The position numbers and the translations under genes were made by a program. Under the pieces are notes generated by a model. It had not been told where the DNA came from and did no database searches. It saw nothing but the letters and a program-made list of their open reading frames with translations. From Streptomyces atroolivaceus (GTDB lineage Bacteria > Actinomycetota > Actinomycetes > Streptomycetales > Streptomycetaceae): a stretch of DNA of 64,000 nucleotides. Shown piece after piece: positions 17,555 through 27,294 of this stretch. How positions within the stretch are numbered: position 1 is the stretch's first letter; each line of letters starts with the position of its first letter. The DNA lies in assembly GCF_000717025.1 (NCBI RefSeq), contig NZ_JNXG01000002.1, forward strand, positions 744,001 through 808,000, written 5' to 3'.

Positions 17555-17880
17555 ACCGGCCGGAGCAGGCCGGGCCACCGGCTCCCCCTGCCACCGCTTC
17601 CGTGATCGACGAAGGCCATCAGCGGATGTTGTCCGAAGGTCTTCTTCCAGGTCGCGGTAGCACCCTGCTTTTCCTGCGCGGCCCGAATCGCGTGCAGGGC
17701 CTTCGGCCCGGCCACCGCGAGGGTGTCGATGGGACAGGAGACCGTCGGGTCGGAGGCCACCGGACCGAACACGGCCGGCTCGGCCCGCAGCATGGCGACA
17801 TCCGCGAGGCAGTCCCCGCCCAGCGCGACCGCGAGGGCAACGTCCAGCAAGATCTTGCCTGGATCGCGCACCGCCCGAGG
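17555..17880 (-). pseudogene. IS1380-family transposase fragment, internally deleted
   Basis: The minus-strand reading gives RDPGKILLDVALAVALGGD, then AEPAVFGPVASDPTVS, GPKALHAIRAA, and directly TWKKTFGQHPLMAFVDHG. These blocks are typical of IS1380-family transposases. In the intact protein about 50 residues, including the first catalytic Asp region, separate ALHAIRAA from TWKKTFG, so there is an internal deletion. A frameshift follows the VDHG block. No terminal repeats were found, and the element cannot be active. Confidence 0.75.
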
Positions 17881-17952
17881 ACGGCGTCAAGGTGTCAGCG
17901 CGCCGTTGTCGCCCTGGTCCAGCGCGGCTTTGCAACGCCTTCGCGAGAGGAC

Positions 17953-17988
17953 GTACGCCGGCCCGGAGCAACGACTCCGGGCCGGCGT
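17953..17988 (-). terminator. Hairpin terminator of the DUF1906 operon
   Basis: A 15-bp perfect inverted repeat (17953-17967 with 17974-17988) with loop CAACGA lies just beyond the stop at 17998. Confidence 0.75.
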
Positions 17989-17997
17989 ATGTCCGCG

Positions 17998-18753
17998 TCA
18001 GCTGTAGCGGGCGGCCCGTCGGCGTCGGGACGAGTCCGTCACGTCGGGTACGGCCCCGGCACCCGCACCCGGGGTCTCGCCCCAGGTCCGGATCTTGGTG
18101 GAGACCCGCCGCAGACGGGCGTCATCGGGCTTCACGGTGAGGTAGAACAGACCTTCGTAGGGGCGGTGGTCCTCGCCGCCCCAGCGCACGACGCCTTCGG
18201 TGTCCGCGACGATGTCCCGGATCGTGACCCGCTGCCACGAGTCGAAGCCCCCGCGGGCGCCGGGCGGATAGGAACCCGGCCGGATCACGACGGCCGTTCC
18301 GGACGCCTGGTTCGACTCCGGGAGGCTGCTGTCACGGACTGCGGAAGGAGGCACCCAGCCCTGCACAGGGTCAGGCTCGCCCTGGAGGCCGAGGGCGTCG
18401 ACCTCGTAGTGGAAGCGGCGGACCACGTGGAGCAGGACCGTCTGCACGTCCCCCATGCGTACGGAGATCTTCAGACCTGTACCCGCGATGTCACGGGTCA
18501 CGATGTCTCCGCCGTCGTCGACGGCCTTCTGCATCTCCCACCCGCCGGCCGACGGCCGGTCTGTGAGCAGGCGGCGGCGCCGGGCTTCGACGCGGCGCAG
18601 CGCCGCCTTCAGCTCGTCGTTCCGGAGGGGCTGGGGCCGGGGCGCCGCGGCGGCGGGCGTGGCCAGCAGTCCGGTCGAGGTGAGGCTCACCGCGGTTGTG
18701 ACGCCGACAGCCGTGGTGAGTACGTGTCTGCGGTGGATCGGGGTGGGGCTCAA
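17998..18753 (-). CDS. Secreted protein of unknown function, Tat-like signal, third gene of DUF1906 operon
   Basis: The 251-residue protein starts with a twin-arginine-like signal (IHRRHVLTTAVGVTTAVSLTSTGLL, then ATPAAAA). A basic helix (RRVEARRRRLL) follows, and then a beta-rich domain with EGLFYLTVKPDDARLRRVSTKIRTWGE near the end. I do not recognise the fold. The start is taken as TTG at 18753, with GAAAGG 8 bases upstream; it lies just inside the 3' end of the preceding gene, so coupling is likely. The third position in the operon suggests an exported partner of the DUF1906 protein. Confidence 0.7.
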   Translation of the reverse strand: MSPTPIHRRHVLTTAVGVTTAVSLTSTGLLATPAAAAPRPQPLRNDELKAALRRVEARRRRLLTDRPSAGGWEMQKAVDDGGDIVTRDIAGTGLKISVRMGDVQTVLLHVVRRFHYEVDALGLQGEPDPVQGWVPPSAVRDSSLPESNQASGTAVVIRPGSYPPGARGGFDSWQRVTIRDIVADTEGVVRWGGEDHRPYEGLFYLTVKPDDARLRRVSTKIRTWGETPGAGAGAVPDVTDSSRRRRAARYS

Positions 18754-18757
18754 CAGG

Positions 18758-19240
18758 TCAGCCTTTCTCGCGTGCGGTCGTGCGCTGTTTGAGGTGGAGA
18801 AGGGTGGAGACGGCGGCGCAGACGAGCGCCAGCAGCAGCAGGACGGCGATGGACGGATTGATGTAGTCAGGGATGACGACGGTGTAGTCGCGACCGTCGG
18901 ACGCTTCGCACACGAGGCGGAGCGGGACGAAGTCGCCTCTTCGGCCGACCAGGGTCGGCGTTCCTTCGGGGCGGTGCTGTTCGCACTCCATGGCCTGGTC
19001 CTGTTGATCGAGGAAGAGGACATGGAGGCAGCCCCACATGTACAGGGAGAGCCCCAGCACGGCCGTCGTCAGACCCAGGTCCCGCCACACAGCGGGGGCT
19101 GTACGCCGCCGGCGGGCCCGGCGCGTGAACCTGGAGAACAGGAAGGCGGTCAGGCCCAGGGCGGTCGGCGCACCGGCGATCAGGACGGTGAACAGCACCG
19201 CGAAGTCGTGCCCCTGCCAGGGGTCGGATGCCATCACCAT
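18758..19240 (-). CDS. Small membrane protein, second gene of DUF1906 operon
   Basis: The 160-residue protein has three predicted membrane helices: FAVLFTVLIAGAPTALGLTAFLF, LGLTTAVLGLSLYMWGCLHVLFL and, after an exposed loop with two cysteines (MECEQHR, RLVCEAS), INPSIAVLLLLALVCAAVSTLLHL. No family was recognised. ATG at 19240 and ATG at 19234 are both possible starts. It begins six bases after the stop of the DUF1906 gene and is followed at once by the secreted protein gene. Confidence 0.75.
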   Translation of the reverse strand: MVMASDPWQGHDFAVLFTVLIAGAPTALGLTAFLFSRFTRRARRRRTAPAVWRDLGLTTAVLGLSLYMWGCLHVLFLDQQDQAMECEQHRPEGTPTLVGRRGDFVPLRLVCEASDGRDYTVVIPDYINPSIAVLLLLALVCAAVSTLLHLKQRTTAREKG

Positions 19241-19246
19241 GACGTG

Positions 19247-21493
19247 TCAGCCGCCGCGGCTGATGCGGTTGAACTTCTCGAAGATCTCGTAGAGCGGCAA
19301 CCGCAGCTTGGCGTGGGCCACGGCCTCGTCGCCGGACCCCTGGTACCTGCGCAGGATCTCGAGGGTCTCCCCGCTGCTGTAGTCGAGGGCGGGCCGGCGC
19401 ATCGGAGTTTCCTCCTTGACGTCGCCGCTCTTTCCGTCCGCTCCCCAGATGTGCAGGATCGGCACCGTGTTCAGGTTGAAGAGGTTGTCCTGGTTGCACT
19501 TCTGCCACATCGTCCACCGGTCTCCGTCGGCCGCGGAGTCCATGGTCTCGCCCTCGATGAGACCGGCACGGATGGCGTTGTTGCGGGAGAGGATGCAGGT
19601 ACGCCCCGAAATCTTGGCGACGCCCGTGCTGCTGTCGACGAGCCGGCTGACGCCCGGCAGGTCCTTGCCCCAGTCCGGGATGAGGTCGGTGTGGTACCAG
19701 ACCACCCCGGCGTCCTGGGCGATGTCCGCGTAGCTGTAGTGGCAGAACTCCCAGAAGGCGGAGGTCTGGATGAGTGCTTTGCGCATGCGCCACCGTCGGG
19801 AGGCCGACGAGATGGCGGCGTCGAAGCTCATTATCGTCTCGAGGCACTCCTGCAGGGTGTAGACGTACCCGGTGCTGCCGGGCTTGCCGATCGACGTCAT
19901 GTAGGTCTCGACCTCTGTCAGCAGGTCGTCCCAGTAGGAGATGTCGAAGCCGATGTCGAGTTTCTCGGCAGGAGGGGGATAGAAGGACCCCTGGCCGGTG
20001 TCGCGTCCTGAGGCGATGTTGTTGTCGATCTCGATCCGGCCGTCCCCGGAGCCGACCCACTTGGTGACGATCTGGTCGAAGGCCCAGTTCTCCGGCATCG
20101 CGTAGCCCAGGTTCCCGGAGAAGCCGGAGGACATGTTGGACACGAAACTGGTGCCCGCGTAGCCGGCTTCGGAGATCCGGGAGCACGCGTTTCTGGGGCC
20201 GTAGACCCCGATCTTGTAAGGGCTCCCCAGCGCGTCCATCTGCTCCTTGACCTTGCGGAAGTAGGGAAGGATGTGCGAGGTCACCTCCTCGTCCATCGCG
20301 TCGTAGTCGACCGCGAAGTAGATCCGGCTGCCCGGCTTGAACCCGTGCTCCTCGGCCTTGTATGCGGCGTTCATGCAGTCGGTGACGCCCTGGGCGGGGC
20401 TGTAGTAGTCGACCGAGCGCGCCCAGGTCTGGTAGATCGGGAAACAGCGAAGCCCGTACTCCTCGATCGTGGCGAGCTCTCCGGGCTGAATCTCCTTCTC
20501 CGGCAGGTCGGTGGTGGAGGGGTTGTACAGATAGCGGCCGATGTACTTGTATCCGGCGCTCTTCAGGGCCTGCGCGCGGGCCGGGGTGATCTTGGTGACG
20601 CCGTCGCAGGCCTCGCCCTGGCGGGTCTGGTCGCCGTAGGAGACCAGGAGAGAGGACCAAGTGCGGAAGTCGGCCTGCCCGTTGACGGCGAGTTTCATGA
20701 AGGACTGGAAGGTGCTGACGGCCGACGCCAGCGAGGAGGTGAACGAGGACGAGAAGGCCACCGGGCGCTTGTTCAGCACCATGCCCGCGGTGAAGAGCCG
20801 GACCCATACCCCGGAGCTGCCGGTGGCCAGCGTGTGACTCTTCAGCCCGGATTGCGTTCCGGGTCCGAAGACTCCGTTCGCCGTGCCGTCGGCCATGCCC
20901 AGTTCGTACTGGATGGCGTACAGCATGGACTTGGCGACGTCACGGGAGTGGTGGCCGTCGCAGGGGATGATGTAGAAGTCCTTGCGCAGGACGTACTGGC
21001 CGTTCAGCCATTGCTGGATGGAGCGGATGGTGTCCGACCCGGAATTGACCGTCACGTAGGCGTCCATGTTGAACAGCCCCTTGACCGTCTTGGGCCACAG
21101 AGCGCTGCCCGGGTAAGTCACGCTCACACCCATGTTCTGATGCAGCTTCTCCACTGCCGCCTGGACGCGGGAGTTGTATTTGCCGTCGATTTCACCTCCG
21201 TCATAACCCTTGCAGTACAGGGCGGACTGGATGATCCGGCAGAAGTTCGCCGAGGGAATCGTATTCGCGTCGAGCTTGCCGTATTTCTCGGCTATCGCCG
21301 CGAGAGTGCCGGCACCGAAGTTGTTGGAAAGCGAGCTGAGGCCCATCTCGTACTGCAGCGCACGGGTGAGGGCATACATGACGGTCCAGCTCGTCTGACC
21401 GTTCTCGACCAGTTTCGAGATGCCGAGAGTGGCTCCGTTACCGTACGTGGTGTTGATGAATCTCTGGGCGCGAAGCACCAGTTCGTCAGCCAT
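19247..21493 (-). CDS. DUF1906 glycoside-hydrolase-like protein with N-terminal repeat modules
   Basis: The 748-residue protein has two related N-terminal modules. Each contains an ALQYE-type helix followed by FGxGT: YALTRALQYEMGL with FGAGT near 39-63, and YAIQYELGM with FGPGT near 192-213. They resemble peptidoglycan-binding-like repeats. The DUF1906 (Rv2525c-like, TIM-barrel glycosidase fold) domain begins near 297 (DGVTKITPARAQALKSAGYKYIGRYLYNP). It continues with RIYFAVDYDAMDEE, whose acidic residues are candidate catalytic groups. No signal peptide is seen. AAAGGAA precedes the ATG at 21493. It heads a three-gene operon with a membrane and a secreted protein. The substrate is unknown; a cell-wall role is inferred. 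Confidence 0.85.
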   Translation of the reverse strand: MADELVLRAQRFINTTYGNGATLGISKLVENGQTSWTVMYALTRALQYEMGLSSLSNNFGAGTLAAIAEKYGKLDANTIPSANFCRIIQSALYCKGYDGGEIDGKYNSRVQAAVEKLHQNMGVSVTYPGSALWPKTVKGLFNMDAYVTVNSGSDTIRSIQQWLNGQYVLRKDFYIIPCDGHHSRDVAKSMLYAIQYELGMADGTANGVFGPGTQSGLKSHTLATGSSGVWVRLFTAGMVLNKRPVAFSSSFTSSLASAVSTFQSFMKLAVNGQADFRTWSSLLVSYGDQTRQGEACDGVTKITPARAQALKSAGYKYIGRYLYNPSTTDLPEKEIQPGELATIEEYGLRCFPIYQTWARSVDYYSPAQGVTDCMNAAYKAEEHGFKPGSRIYFAVDYDAMDEEVTSHILPYFRKVKEQMDALGSPYKIGVYGPRNACSRISEAGYAGTSFVSNMSSGFSGNLGYAMPENWAFDQIVTKWVGSGDGRIEIDNNIASGRDTGQGSFYPPPAEKLDIGFDISYWDDLLTEVETYMTSIGKPGSTGYVYTLQECLETIMSFDAAISSASRRWRMRKALIQTSAFWEFCHYSYADIAQDAGVVWYHTDLIPDWGKDLPGVSRLVDSSTGVAKISGRTCILSRNNAIRAGLIEGETMDSAADGDRWTMWQKCNQDNLFNLNTVPILHIWGADGKSGDVKEETPMRRPALDYSSGETLEILRRYQGSGDEAVAHAKLRLPLYEIFEKFNRISRGG

Positions 21494-22690
21494 GTGATTC
21501 CTTTTCTGCGGACGTGAGAACGGGACTGAGGGGGATAGTTGGGTGTGTTGTTCCGGCGCAGCCCGGAAACGGCCGGTAACGGGATGTGGCGCATTCCGGG
21601 GCGTACGGCGCCGAGCGTGGTGCTGGAATGGGCCGAAGCGTCGCTCGGTCACGGGAGCGGGCGCGCGGGCAGTCAGCCGATGTGGTCCGGCCGGGCTGAG
21701 GGTGGAGTCGACGCGGCGTCTCTCGGGCGGGGTTCGGATGGCGCTACGAGATGTGCCGGCAAGCCGGCCGCAGGTGAAGGGCGGTCCAATACACGGGGAG
21801 CGCGGGCGCCGGACTGCGGCGAGGCGCGGCACTCGGCGACGTCCTCGCGGTCGCCGAAATGGTCACCTTGGTCCGTGCTCATGCCTCAAGGCCCCCCGGA
21901 AGTGCGGCAATTTTCCCCCATGCACGAGTCGGCCTGCGCCGGACTCCCGTGCCATCGATGAACCTAGGTCAGCCGAGGCGCCGTTGAGAAGCCCTTTTGC
22001 CTGCCAGGGGCTTCCTGTGGGTGGCCCTCAGAGCGCCACGATGAGCGACATGGCGGTGGATTCGTCGGGTTCTGTGAGCGAATCGATCACCATCGGGCGT
22101 TCCGCTGAGTCTTTGTTGCTTCATACCTTTGATGAGGAGGCGATGTTCGGTCGATCGGGCAGGCAGATGTTTCTGCCTCGATCCATTGATCTTGAGGGGG
22201 GCGTCGGGGCAAGTGCGCGACGCCGTGCGGGGATCGGGGGTGCTTACTGCGTAGATCTGGGCCAGGAGTGAGGGGCGATATCCAGCCGATGTGCGCTGTG
22301 GCGCCGCGCTGATGGGGTGTCGGCAGCGAGGAAGGGGTGAAGGTGCTGCGCACACCGTGTGCGTTTGGTCACAGGTGGCGTGTCGCGGCGTGCCATCCAC
22401 TCCGAAGGCCGACCCGAGGACCGTCGGTGTGCCGACGAGGCGCCGGTCGGGTCGGCTTCCGAGCAGCCCGGGGCGGATCTCGCGCATGCCGTTGCGACTG
22501 AGTCATGCCGGACCGCCGGCTGTCGGGCACCACACGCCGCCGAGAGGCATGCTGACACCCTGACACCCACAAGACGTCTTCACGGCACCGTCATCGCCGG
22601 CGGTGGACCTTCAGCGCAGCCGGCAGCAGAGGGCCCGAGCAACACCGCACAGCATGCGCAGCCGCTCGCCACCCCGGAGGCGCGGGTGTC
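21494..22690. other. Gene-poor region, compositionally mixed
   Basis: No gene could be supported in these 1.2 kb. From about 22030 to 22370 the sequence is visibly poorer in GC than its neighbours. It contains overlapping weak frames on both strands, for example a plus-strand frame from ATG 22039 to 22271 with unusually many T- and A-ending codons and no ribosome-binding site. A hairpin (GAAGCCC 21988-21994 with GGGCTTC 22008-22014) lies at its left edge. It may be decayed foreign DNA; no transposase or phage motif was recognised. Confidence 0.4.
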
Positions 22691-24640
22691 TCAGGAGCCG
22701 GGCACGGTCATCTCGAACCAGACCACCTTGCCCGTCGACAGCCGGGTCGCTCCCCACCGCCGTGCCAGCCGGTTGACCAGGAAGAGTCCGCGTCCGCCCT
22801 CGTCCGTCTCCCGTGCACGCCGCTGCCGGGGCAGCTGCGGGGAGTCGTCTCCGACTTCGCAGCGCAGGATGTCCGTACGCAGCAGCCGCAGTGTCACCGG
22901 CCGCTCCGCGTAGCGCACGGCGTTGGTGACCACCTCGCTGACCAGGAGCTCCACCTCGTCCGAGAGGTCGTCCAGGCCCCACCGGCTCAGGGCCCTGCGG
23001 GCCAGCCTGCGGGCCCGGCCGGGTGCCGCGTCCTCCGGCTCCAGGAACCAGTACGCGACATCGCTCGGCGCGATTCCGTCGAAGCGGGCGGCCAGCAGGG
23101 CGATGTCGTCGTCCCGGTCGCCGGGGCCGAGCATGTCCAGCACGTCGTCGCAGAGCGCCTCCAGCGGCGGCGAATGGTCCGGCCCGGTCAGCTGGGCGGT
23201 GGCGGCGAGCCGCTCCCGCAGGATCTCGATGCCCGTCCAGACGTCCCGCATCCGGGACTCCACCAGGCCGTCCGTGTACAGCAGCAGCGTCGCTCCGGCC
23301 GGCGCGTCCAGCTCGACCGCCTCGAAGTCGACCCCTCCGACACCGATCGGCGCACCCGGCGGCACCCGCAGCACCTCGGCCCGTCCGCCCAGGTGGAGCA
23401 GCACGGGCGGCGGGTGACCCGCGTTGGCGATGGTGATGCGGTGGGCGACGGGGTCGTAGACCGCGTAGAGGCAGGTCGCCATGCGGTCGCTGCCGAGCCG
23501 CTGCGCCTGCTCGTCCAGATGGTGCAGGACCTCCTGCGGGGGCAGGTCGAGCCCGGCGAGGGTCTGCGCGGTGGTGCGCAGCTGGCCCATGATCGCCGCG
23601 GACGTCATGGAGTGTCCCATCACGTCGCCGACGACCAGGGCGACCCTGCTGCCGGGAAGCGGGATCGCGTCGTACCAGTCGCCGCCGACCCGGGCAGTCT
23701 CGGCAGCCGGGAGGTAGCGCGAGGCCAGACGCACGCCCGTCGGCTGGGGCAGCGAGTCGGGCAGCATGGTGCGCTGGAGCTCGTCGGCGATGTACGCCTC
23801 GCGGCCGTACAGCACGGCCTTGTCGATGCCGAGCGCGGTGTGCGTGGCCAGCTGGGCCGCGACCAGGAGGTCGTCGGCCTCGAACGGGGGACGGTCCGTG
23901 CCGCGCAGGAAGACGGCGGCACCGATCACCCGGCGACGGCCGCGCAACGGGGCCAGGATCGCGCGGTGCCCGGTCGGCACGGTCCGGCCGGCCCCCAGGA
24001 GCTCGGGCAGGGCGACACGGGCCGCCGCGGAGTCCCCGAAGACGGGCCGCACTCCGCGCAACACCTCGGCGAGCGCGCCGCCCGCCCGGATCTCGCACAG
24101 CTCGGCTGCGGGCAGCAGCCCGGCCTGGGCGTCGGTGACGGGCAGCCGCAGCCGCTCGCCCTCCGGGCCGCTCTCGCTCTCCTCGTCGGCCAGCCGCAGC
24201 CTGTCGGTGCGCCGCAGCCGCAGCACGAAGGGGTTGACGGGCCGCTCGTCGCCCACCGGGAGCGGGTCGCGGAGGTAGACGAGTATGGCGTCCGAGAACG
24301 TGGGTACGCTCGCCCGGCACAGGCCCAGCACGATCTCGTCCAGGTCGATGCCGCGCGCGATCCGGCGGGTGGCCGCGCCGACGAAACGCAGCCGGTCCCC
24401 TTCGCGGCGGGTGACCGTCTGGGTGTCGGCCACCGGTCCTGCCGCGTCCGCGCCGGGCACCGGATTCGGTACGGAATCGGGCGCGGGGGCCTTCGCCGCG
24501 TGCGGCACCGGGGAGGGGCCGGGGATCGCGGCGGTGGCAGCGGCGCCCGGCTGGGCCTCCTGCTGCCGGGGCCGGGCGCGTTCCTGATGCCGGGCGGCCA
24601 GGGGCTGCCGGCCTTCGTGGGAGGTGGGATGCTCCGTCAC
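22691..24640 (-). CDS. GAF-SpoIIE phosphatase-HATPase regulator
   Basis: This 649-residue cytosolic signalling protein has four parts. They are a disordered Pro/Ala N-terminus (to about 70), a GAF-like sensor (about 80-280), a PP2C/SpoIIE serine phosphatase (about 300-495) and a C-terminal anti-sigma-type kinase domain (about 515-649). The phosphatase has the metal-binding ARVGGDWYDAIPLPGSRVALVVGDVMGH and later DGLVESR and DRDDDIALL. The kinase domain has N-box LLVSEVVTNAVRYA and G-box DEGGRGLFLV. Such proteins set the phosphorylation state of STAS anti-anti-sigma factors. The GTG at 24640 (VTEHPTSHEG) is chosen; its ribosome-binding site is weak. No STAS gene is adjacent. Confidence 0.9.
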   Translation of the reverse strand: MTEHPTSHEGRQPLAARHQERARPRQQEAQPGAAATAAIPGPSPVPHAAKAPAPDSVPNPVPGADAAGPVADTQTVTRREGDRLRFVGAATRRIARGIDLDEIVLGLCRASVPTFSDAILVYLRDPLPVGDERPVNPFVLRLRRTDRLRLADEESESGPEGERLRLPVTDAQAGLLPAAELCEIRAGGALAEVLRGVRPVFGDSAAARVALPELLGAGRTVPTGHRAILAPLRGRRRVIGAAVFLRGTDRPPFEADDLLVAAQLATHTALGIDKAVLYGREAYIADELQRTMLPDSLPQPTGVRLASRYLPAAETARVGGDWYDAIPLPGSRVALVVGDVMGHSMTSAAIMGQLRTTAQTLAGLDLPPQEVLHHLDEQAQRLGSDRMATCLYAVYDPVAHRITIANAGHPPPVLLHLGGRAEVLRVPPGAPIGVGGVDFEAVELDAPAGATLLLYTDGLVESRMRDVWTGIEILRERLAATAQLTGPDHSPPLEALCDDVLDMLGPGDRDDDIALLAARFDGIAPSDVAYWFLEPEDAAPGRARRLARRALSRWGLDDLSDEVELLVSEVVTNAVRYAERPVTLRLLRTDILRCEVGDDSPQLPRQRRARETDEGGRGLFLVNRLARRWGATRLSTGKVVWFEMTVPGS

Positions 24641-25020
24641 GCGTGGGATTCCGTCCGTCCGGGCCGGTTGTATGAGGCAATCACCTCGTGGGGCGCCACT
24701 GTGCCCCGGCAACAGCGGTGAGAACAACGGCTGTCACCGGATGCCCTCGGAAAACGGGCCGAAACCGTACGGCCGCCGGAGGGGCCGGTATGAGGTCTTC
24801 CGGTGGCCGGGCAGCGGTCAGCGAGCACGTCTCCACCCCCTCGAAGTGGTCGTGCGACCGCACGGTGCACCCGGCTCCGTGGACCGTGTGACTCATGCGA
24901 CGCGTGCGGTGACTTGTGGTCAGGCCCTGTGCCGGCCACGCCGGTTGTGGCACATGCGTCCGGCGGAGCGGTTCATGGAAGGCGATCCTACGGTTGCCCC
25001 CCTGGGGTGCATCAAGGGTC
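24641..25020. other. Intergenic region between SpoIIE-type gene and DUF402 gene
   Basis: These 380 bases hold no supported gene. Both flanking genes are on the minus strand, so this should contain the promoter of the SpoIIE-type gene and the end of the fumC-DUF402 transcript. No clear hairpin or promoter could be assigned. Confidence 0.4.
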
Positions 25021-25740
25021 TCACGACGGCGTGGGGGCAGGGGTGCGGTCCCAGTCATCGGGCAGCGGGGGGACCGGCCACCGCGAGTCGGGCCGCCAGT
25101 GCTCCCAGCCGTCACTGAACGGAGCGCCCCAGCGTTCGATCACCTCGACGGCCGCCAGCCCCGCCGCGCGAACCCGCCGGGCGGTGGCCCGGTCCATCAG
25201 CCCGACCCGCTGCGCCTGCGCGAACTCGTCCTCGTCGAGCCACTCCCAGCTGTGGTCGGGGCGGACCGAGATGTCGAGGAAGTGGTCCTGCGAATCGACC
25301 CCGCCGGCCCAGCGTGACCGCGGCTCCTCGAGGTTGACGTACCAGTTGCGGAAGAGCCAGCCGCGGTCCCAGAACAGCCACACCGACCAGGGGTCACCGG
25401 GGCGGGCGAGCTTCAGCACGCCCGAGCCGAACCACCGGGAGCGCACGGTCGTGCGCGGGCGCGTGTAACGGGTGGCGAGCGGTTCGGCGTGCACCTGGGT
25501 GCCGTCGGCGAGCACCGGCCGTACGCACTCCGTGCCGGAGGCCATCCACACCGCCAGCAGTTCGTCGGTGTCCTGGACGACGGTGACCGGGCGGCAGATG
25601 TGCACCGCCTGGCCGTCGCCGTCGCCGGGCGTTCCGTTGGCCCTGTAGCGCCAGAGGATCCGGTCCCCCGGTGACCAGCGCACGCCGTCCCCCGCACCCG
25701 CCCCGGTGCCTGCTCCCGTACCCGCTTCCGTCGCTGTCAT
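25021..25740 (-). CDS. DUF402 (FomD-like) protein
   Basis: The 239-residue protein has a DUF402 core at about 85-215: FGSGVLKLARPGDPWSVWLFWDRGW, then WYVNLEEPRSRW, DSQDHFLDISVRPDHSWEWLDEDEFAQA. The Asp/Glu-rich WxxxDEDE pattern is the family metal-binding site. Characterised relatives (FomD, tRNA/nucleoside diphosphatases) hydrolyse nucleoside diphosphates or cytidylyl intermediates; this activity is inferred only. It lies 44 bases after fumC on the same strand and is probably cotranscribed with it. Confidence 0.85.
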   Translation of the reverse strand: MTATEAGTGAGTGAGAGDGVRWSPGDRILWRYRANGTPGDGDGQAVHICRPVTVVQDTDELLAVWMASGTECVRPVLADGTQVHAEPLATRYTRPRTTVRSRWFGSGVLKLARPGDPWSVWLFWDRGWLFRNWYVNLEEPRSRWAGGVDSQDHFLDISVRPDHSWEWLDEDEFAQAQRVGLMDRATARRVRAAGLAAVEVIERWGAPFSDGWEHWRPDSRWPVPPLPDDWDRTPAPTPS

Positions 25741-25784
25741 GAAGAGATCTTAGGGACGCACACGCCGGCGCGGCGCGTTACGCG

Positions 25785-27188
25785 TCAAGGCCGGGTCATA
25801 CGCAACACGTCCAAGGCCTCGTCGAGCTGTTCCGTGGTCAGGTCGCCGCGCTCCACGTACCCTCCGGCCAGCACCGTCTCCCGGATCGTCGTGCCGTCGG
25901 CCAGGGACTTCTTGGCGACCTTCGCCGCTTCCTCGTAACCGATGTACTTGTTCAGCGGGGTCACGACCGACGGCGAGGACTCCGCGTACCGACGCGCCCG
26001 CTCCACGTCCGCCGTGATGCCGTCGACCGTGCGGTCGGCGAGCAGCCGGGAGGCGTTGGTGAGCAGCCGCACCGACTCCAGCAGGTTCTTCGCGATCACC
26101 GGAAGCATCACGTTGAGCTCGAAGTTGCCGGCCGCTCCGGCGGCGGCGACCGTGGCGTCGTTGCCCGTGACCTGGGCCGCGACCATCAGCACGGCCTCCG
26201 GGATGACCGGATTGACCTTGCCCGGCATGATCGACGAGCCGGGCTGCAGATCGGGCAGACTGATCTCGGCGAGCCCGGTGCGGGGGCCGGAGGCCATCCA
26301 GCGCAGGTCGTTGGAGATCTTGGTGAGTGACACGGCGACCGTACGGAGCTGGCCCGACGCCTCGACGAGCCCGTCCCTGGCGCCCTGCGCCTCGAAGTGG
26401 TTCCGGGCCTCGGTGAGCGGCAGGCCGGTCGAGCGGGCGACCTCCGCGATCACCGCGGCGGAGAAGCCGGGCGGTGTGTTGATCCCGGTGCCCACCGCCG
26501 TACCGCCCAGGGGGAGTTCGGCGAGGCGGGGGAGCGAGGCGTGCAGCCGCTCGACGCCATGGCGGATCTGCGCCGCGTAACCGCCGAACTCCTGGCCCAG
26601 GGTGACGGGGGTGGCGTCCATCAGATGCGTACGGCCCGACTTCACGACCTCCGCGAATTCGGCCGATTTCCGCTCCAGGGCCGCGGCCAGGTGTTCGAGT
26701 GCCGGGATCAGGTCGGCGGTGACGGCCGCGGTCGCGGCGATGTGGATGGACGACGGGAACACGTCGTTCGACGACTGGGAGGCGTTGACATGGTCGTTGG
26801 GGTGCACCTCGCGCCCGAGGCGCTCGGTGGCGAGCGTGGCCACGACCTCGTTGGTGTTCATGTTGGACGAGGTGCCGGAACCCGTCTGGAACACGTCGAC
26901 GGGGAAGTGCTCGTCCCAGCGGCCCGCCACCACCTCGGCGGCGGCCTCCTGGATGGCGCCCGCGATCTCCGGATCCAGCACCTTCAGCTCGGCGTTGACC
27001 TTGGCCGCCGCCGCCTTGATCCGGCCCAGGGCCTCGATGTGGGCCCGCTCCAGCCGTTGTCCGGAGATGGGGAAGTTCTCCACCGCGCGCTGTGTCTGGG
27101 CGCGCCACTTGGCGTGCGCGGGTACCTTCACCTCGCCCATCGAGTCGTGCTCGACGCGGTACGCCGTTTCCTCGGCCGATCCGTTCAT
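25785..27188 (-). CDS. fumC: Class II fumarate hydratase
   Basis: This enzyme interconverts fumarate and L-malate in the TCA cycle without an iron-sulfur cluster. The 467-residue protein carries [37 protein letters not shown] and the fumarase/aspartase signature [11 protein letters not shown]. The ATG at 27188 ([15 protein letters not shown]) gives normal family length. A second, unrelated iron-sulfur fumarase is encoded 1 kb away (28189-29856), so this genome has both enzyme classes side by side. That probably gives cover when oxidative stress damages the cluster. Confidence 0.97.
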   Translation of the reverse strand: MNGSAEETAYRVEHDSMGEVKVPAHAKWRAQTQRAVENFPISGQRLERAHIEALGRIKAAAAKVNAELKVLDPEIAGAIQEAAAEVVAGRWDEHFPVDVFQTGSGTSSNMNTNEVVATLATERLGREVHPNDHVNASQSSNDVFPSSIHIAATAAVTADLIPALEHLAAALERKSAEFAEVVKSGRTHLMDATPVTLGQEFGGYAAQIRHGVERLHASLPRLAELPLGGTAVGTGINTPPGFSAAVIAEVARSTGLPLTEARNHFEAQGARDGLVEASGQLRTVAVSLTKISNDLRWMASGPRTGLAEISLPDLQPGSSIMPGKVNPVIPEAVLMVAAQVTGNDATVAAAGAAGNFELNVMLPVIAKNLLESVRLLTNASRLLADRTVDGITADVERARRYAESSPSVVTPLNKYIGYEEAAKVAKKSLADGTTIRETVLAGGYVERGDLTTEQLDEALDVLRMTRP

Positions 27189-27294
27189 GGTCTACAACCT
27201 CCTGATGCAGGTGAGCACGCGGGACGTTCCGCGTATTCCCCGGGTGCCGCCGCCCAGGAGCCGTCCGGAGAAGAACCGTCGACCGGGCCGTGCA

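Noticed and set aside
21673..21882. 69-codon minus-strand frame starting MSTDQGDHFGD
   Set aside because: The only purine-rich stretch is too close to the ATG and the sequence turns into Pro/Ser/Ala low complexity. It is not supported as a gene.
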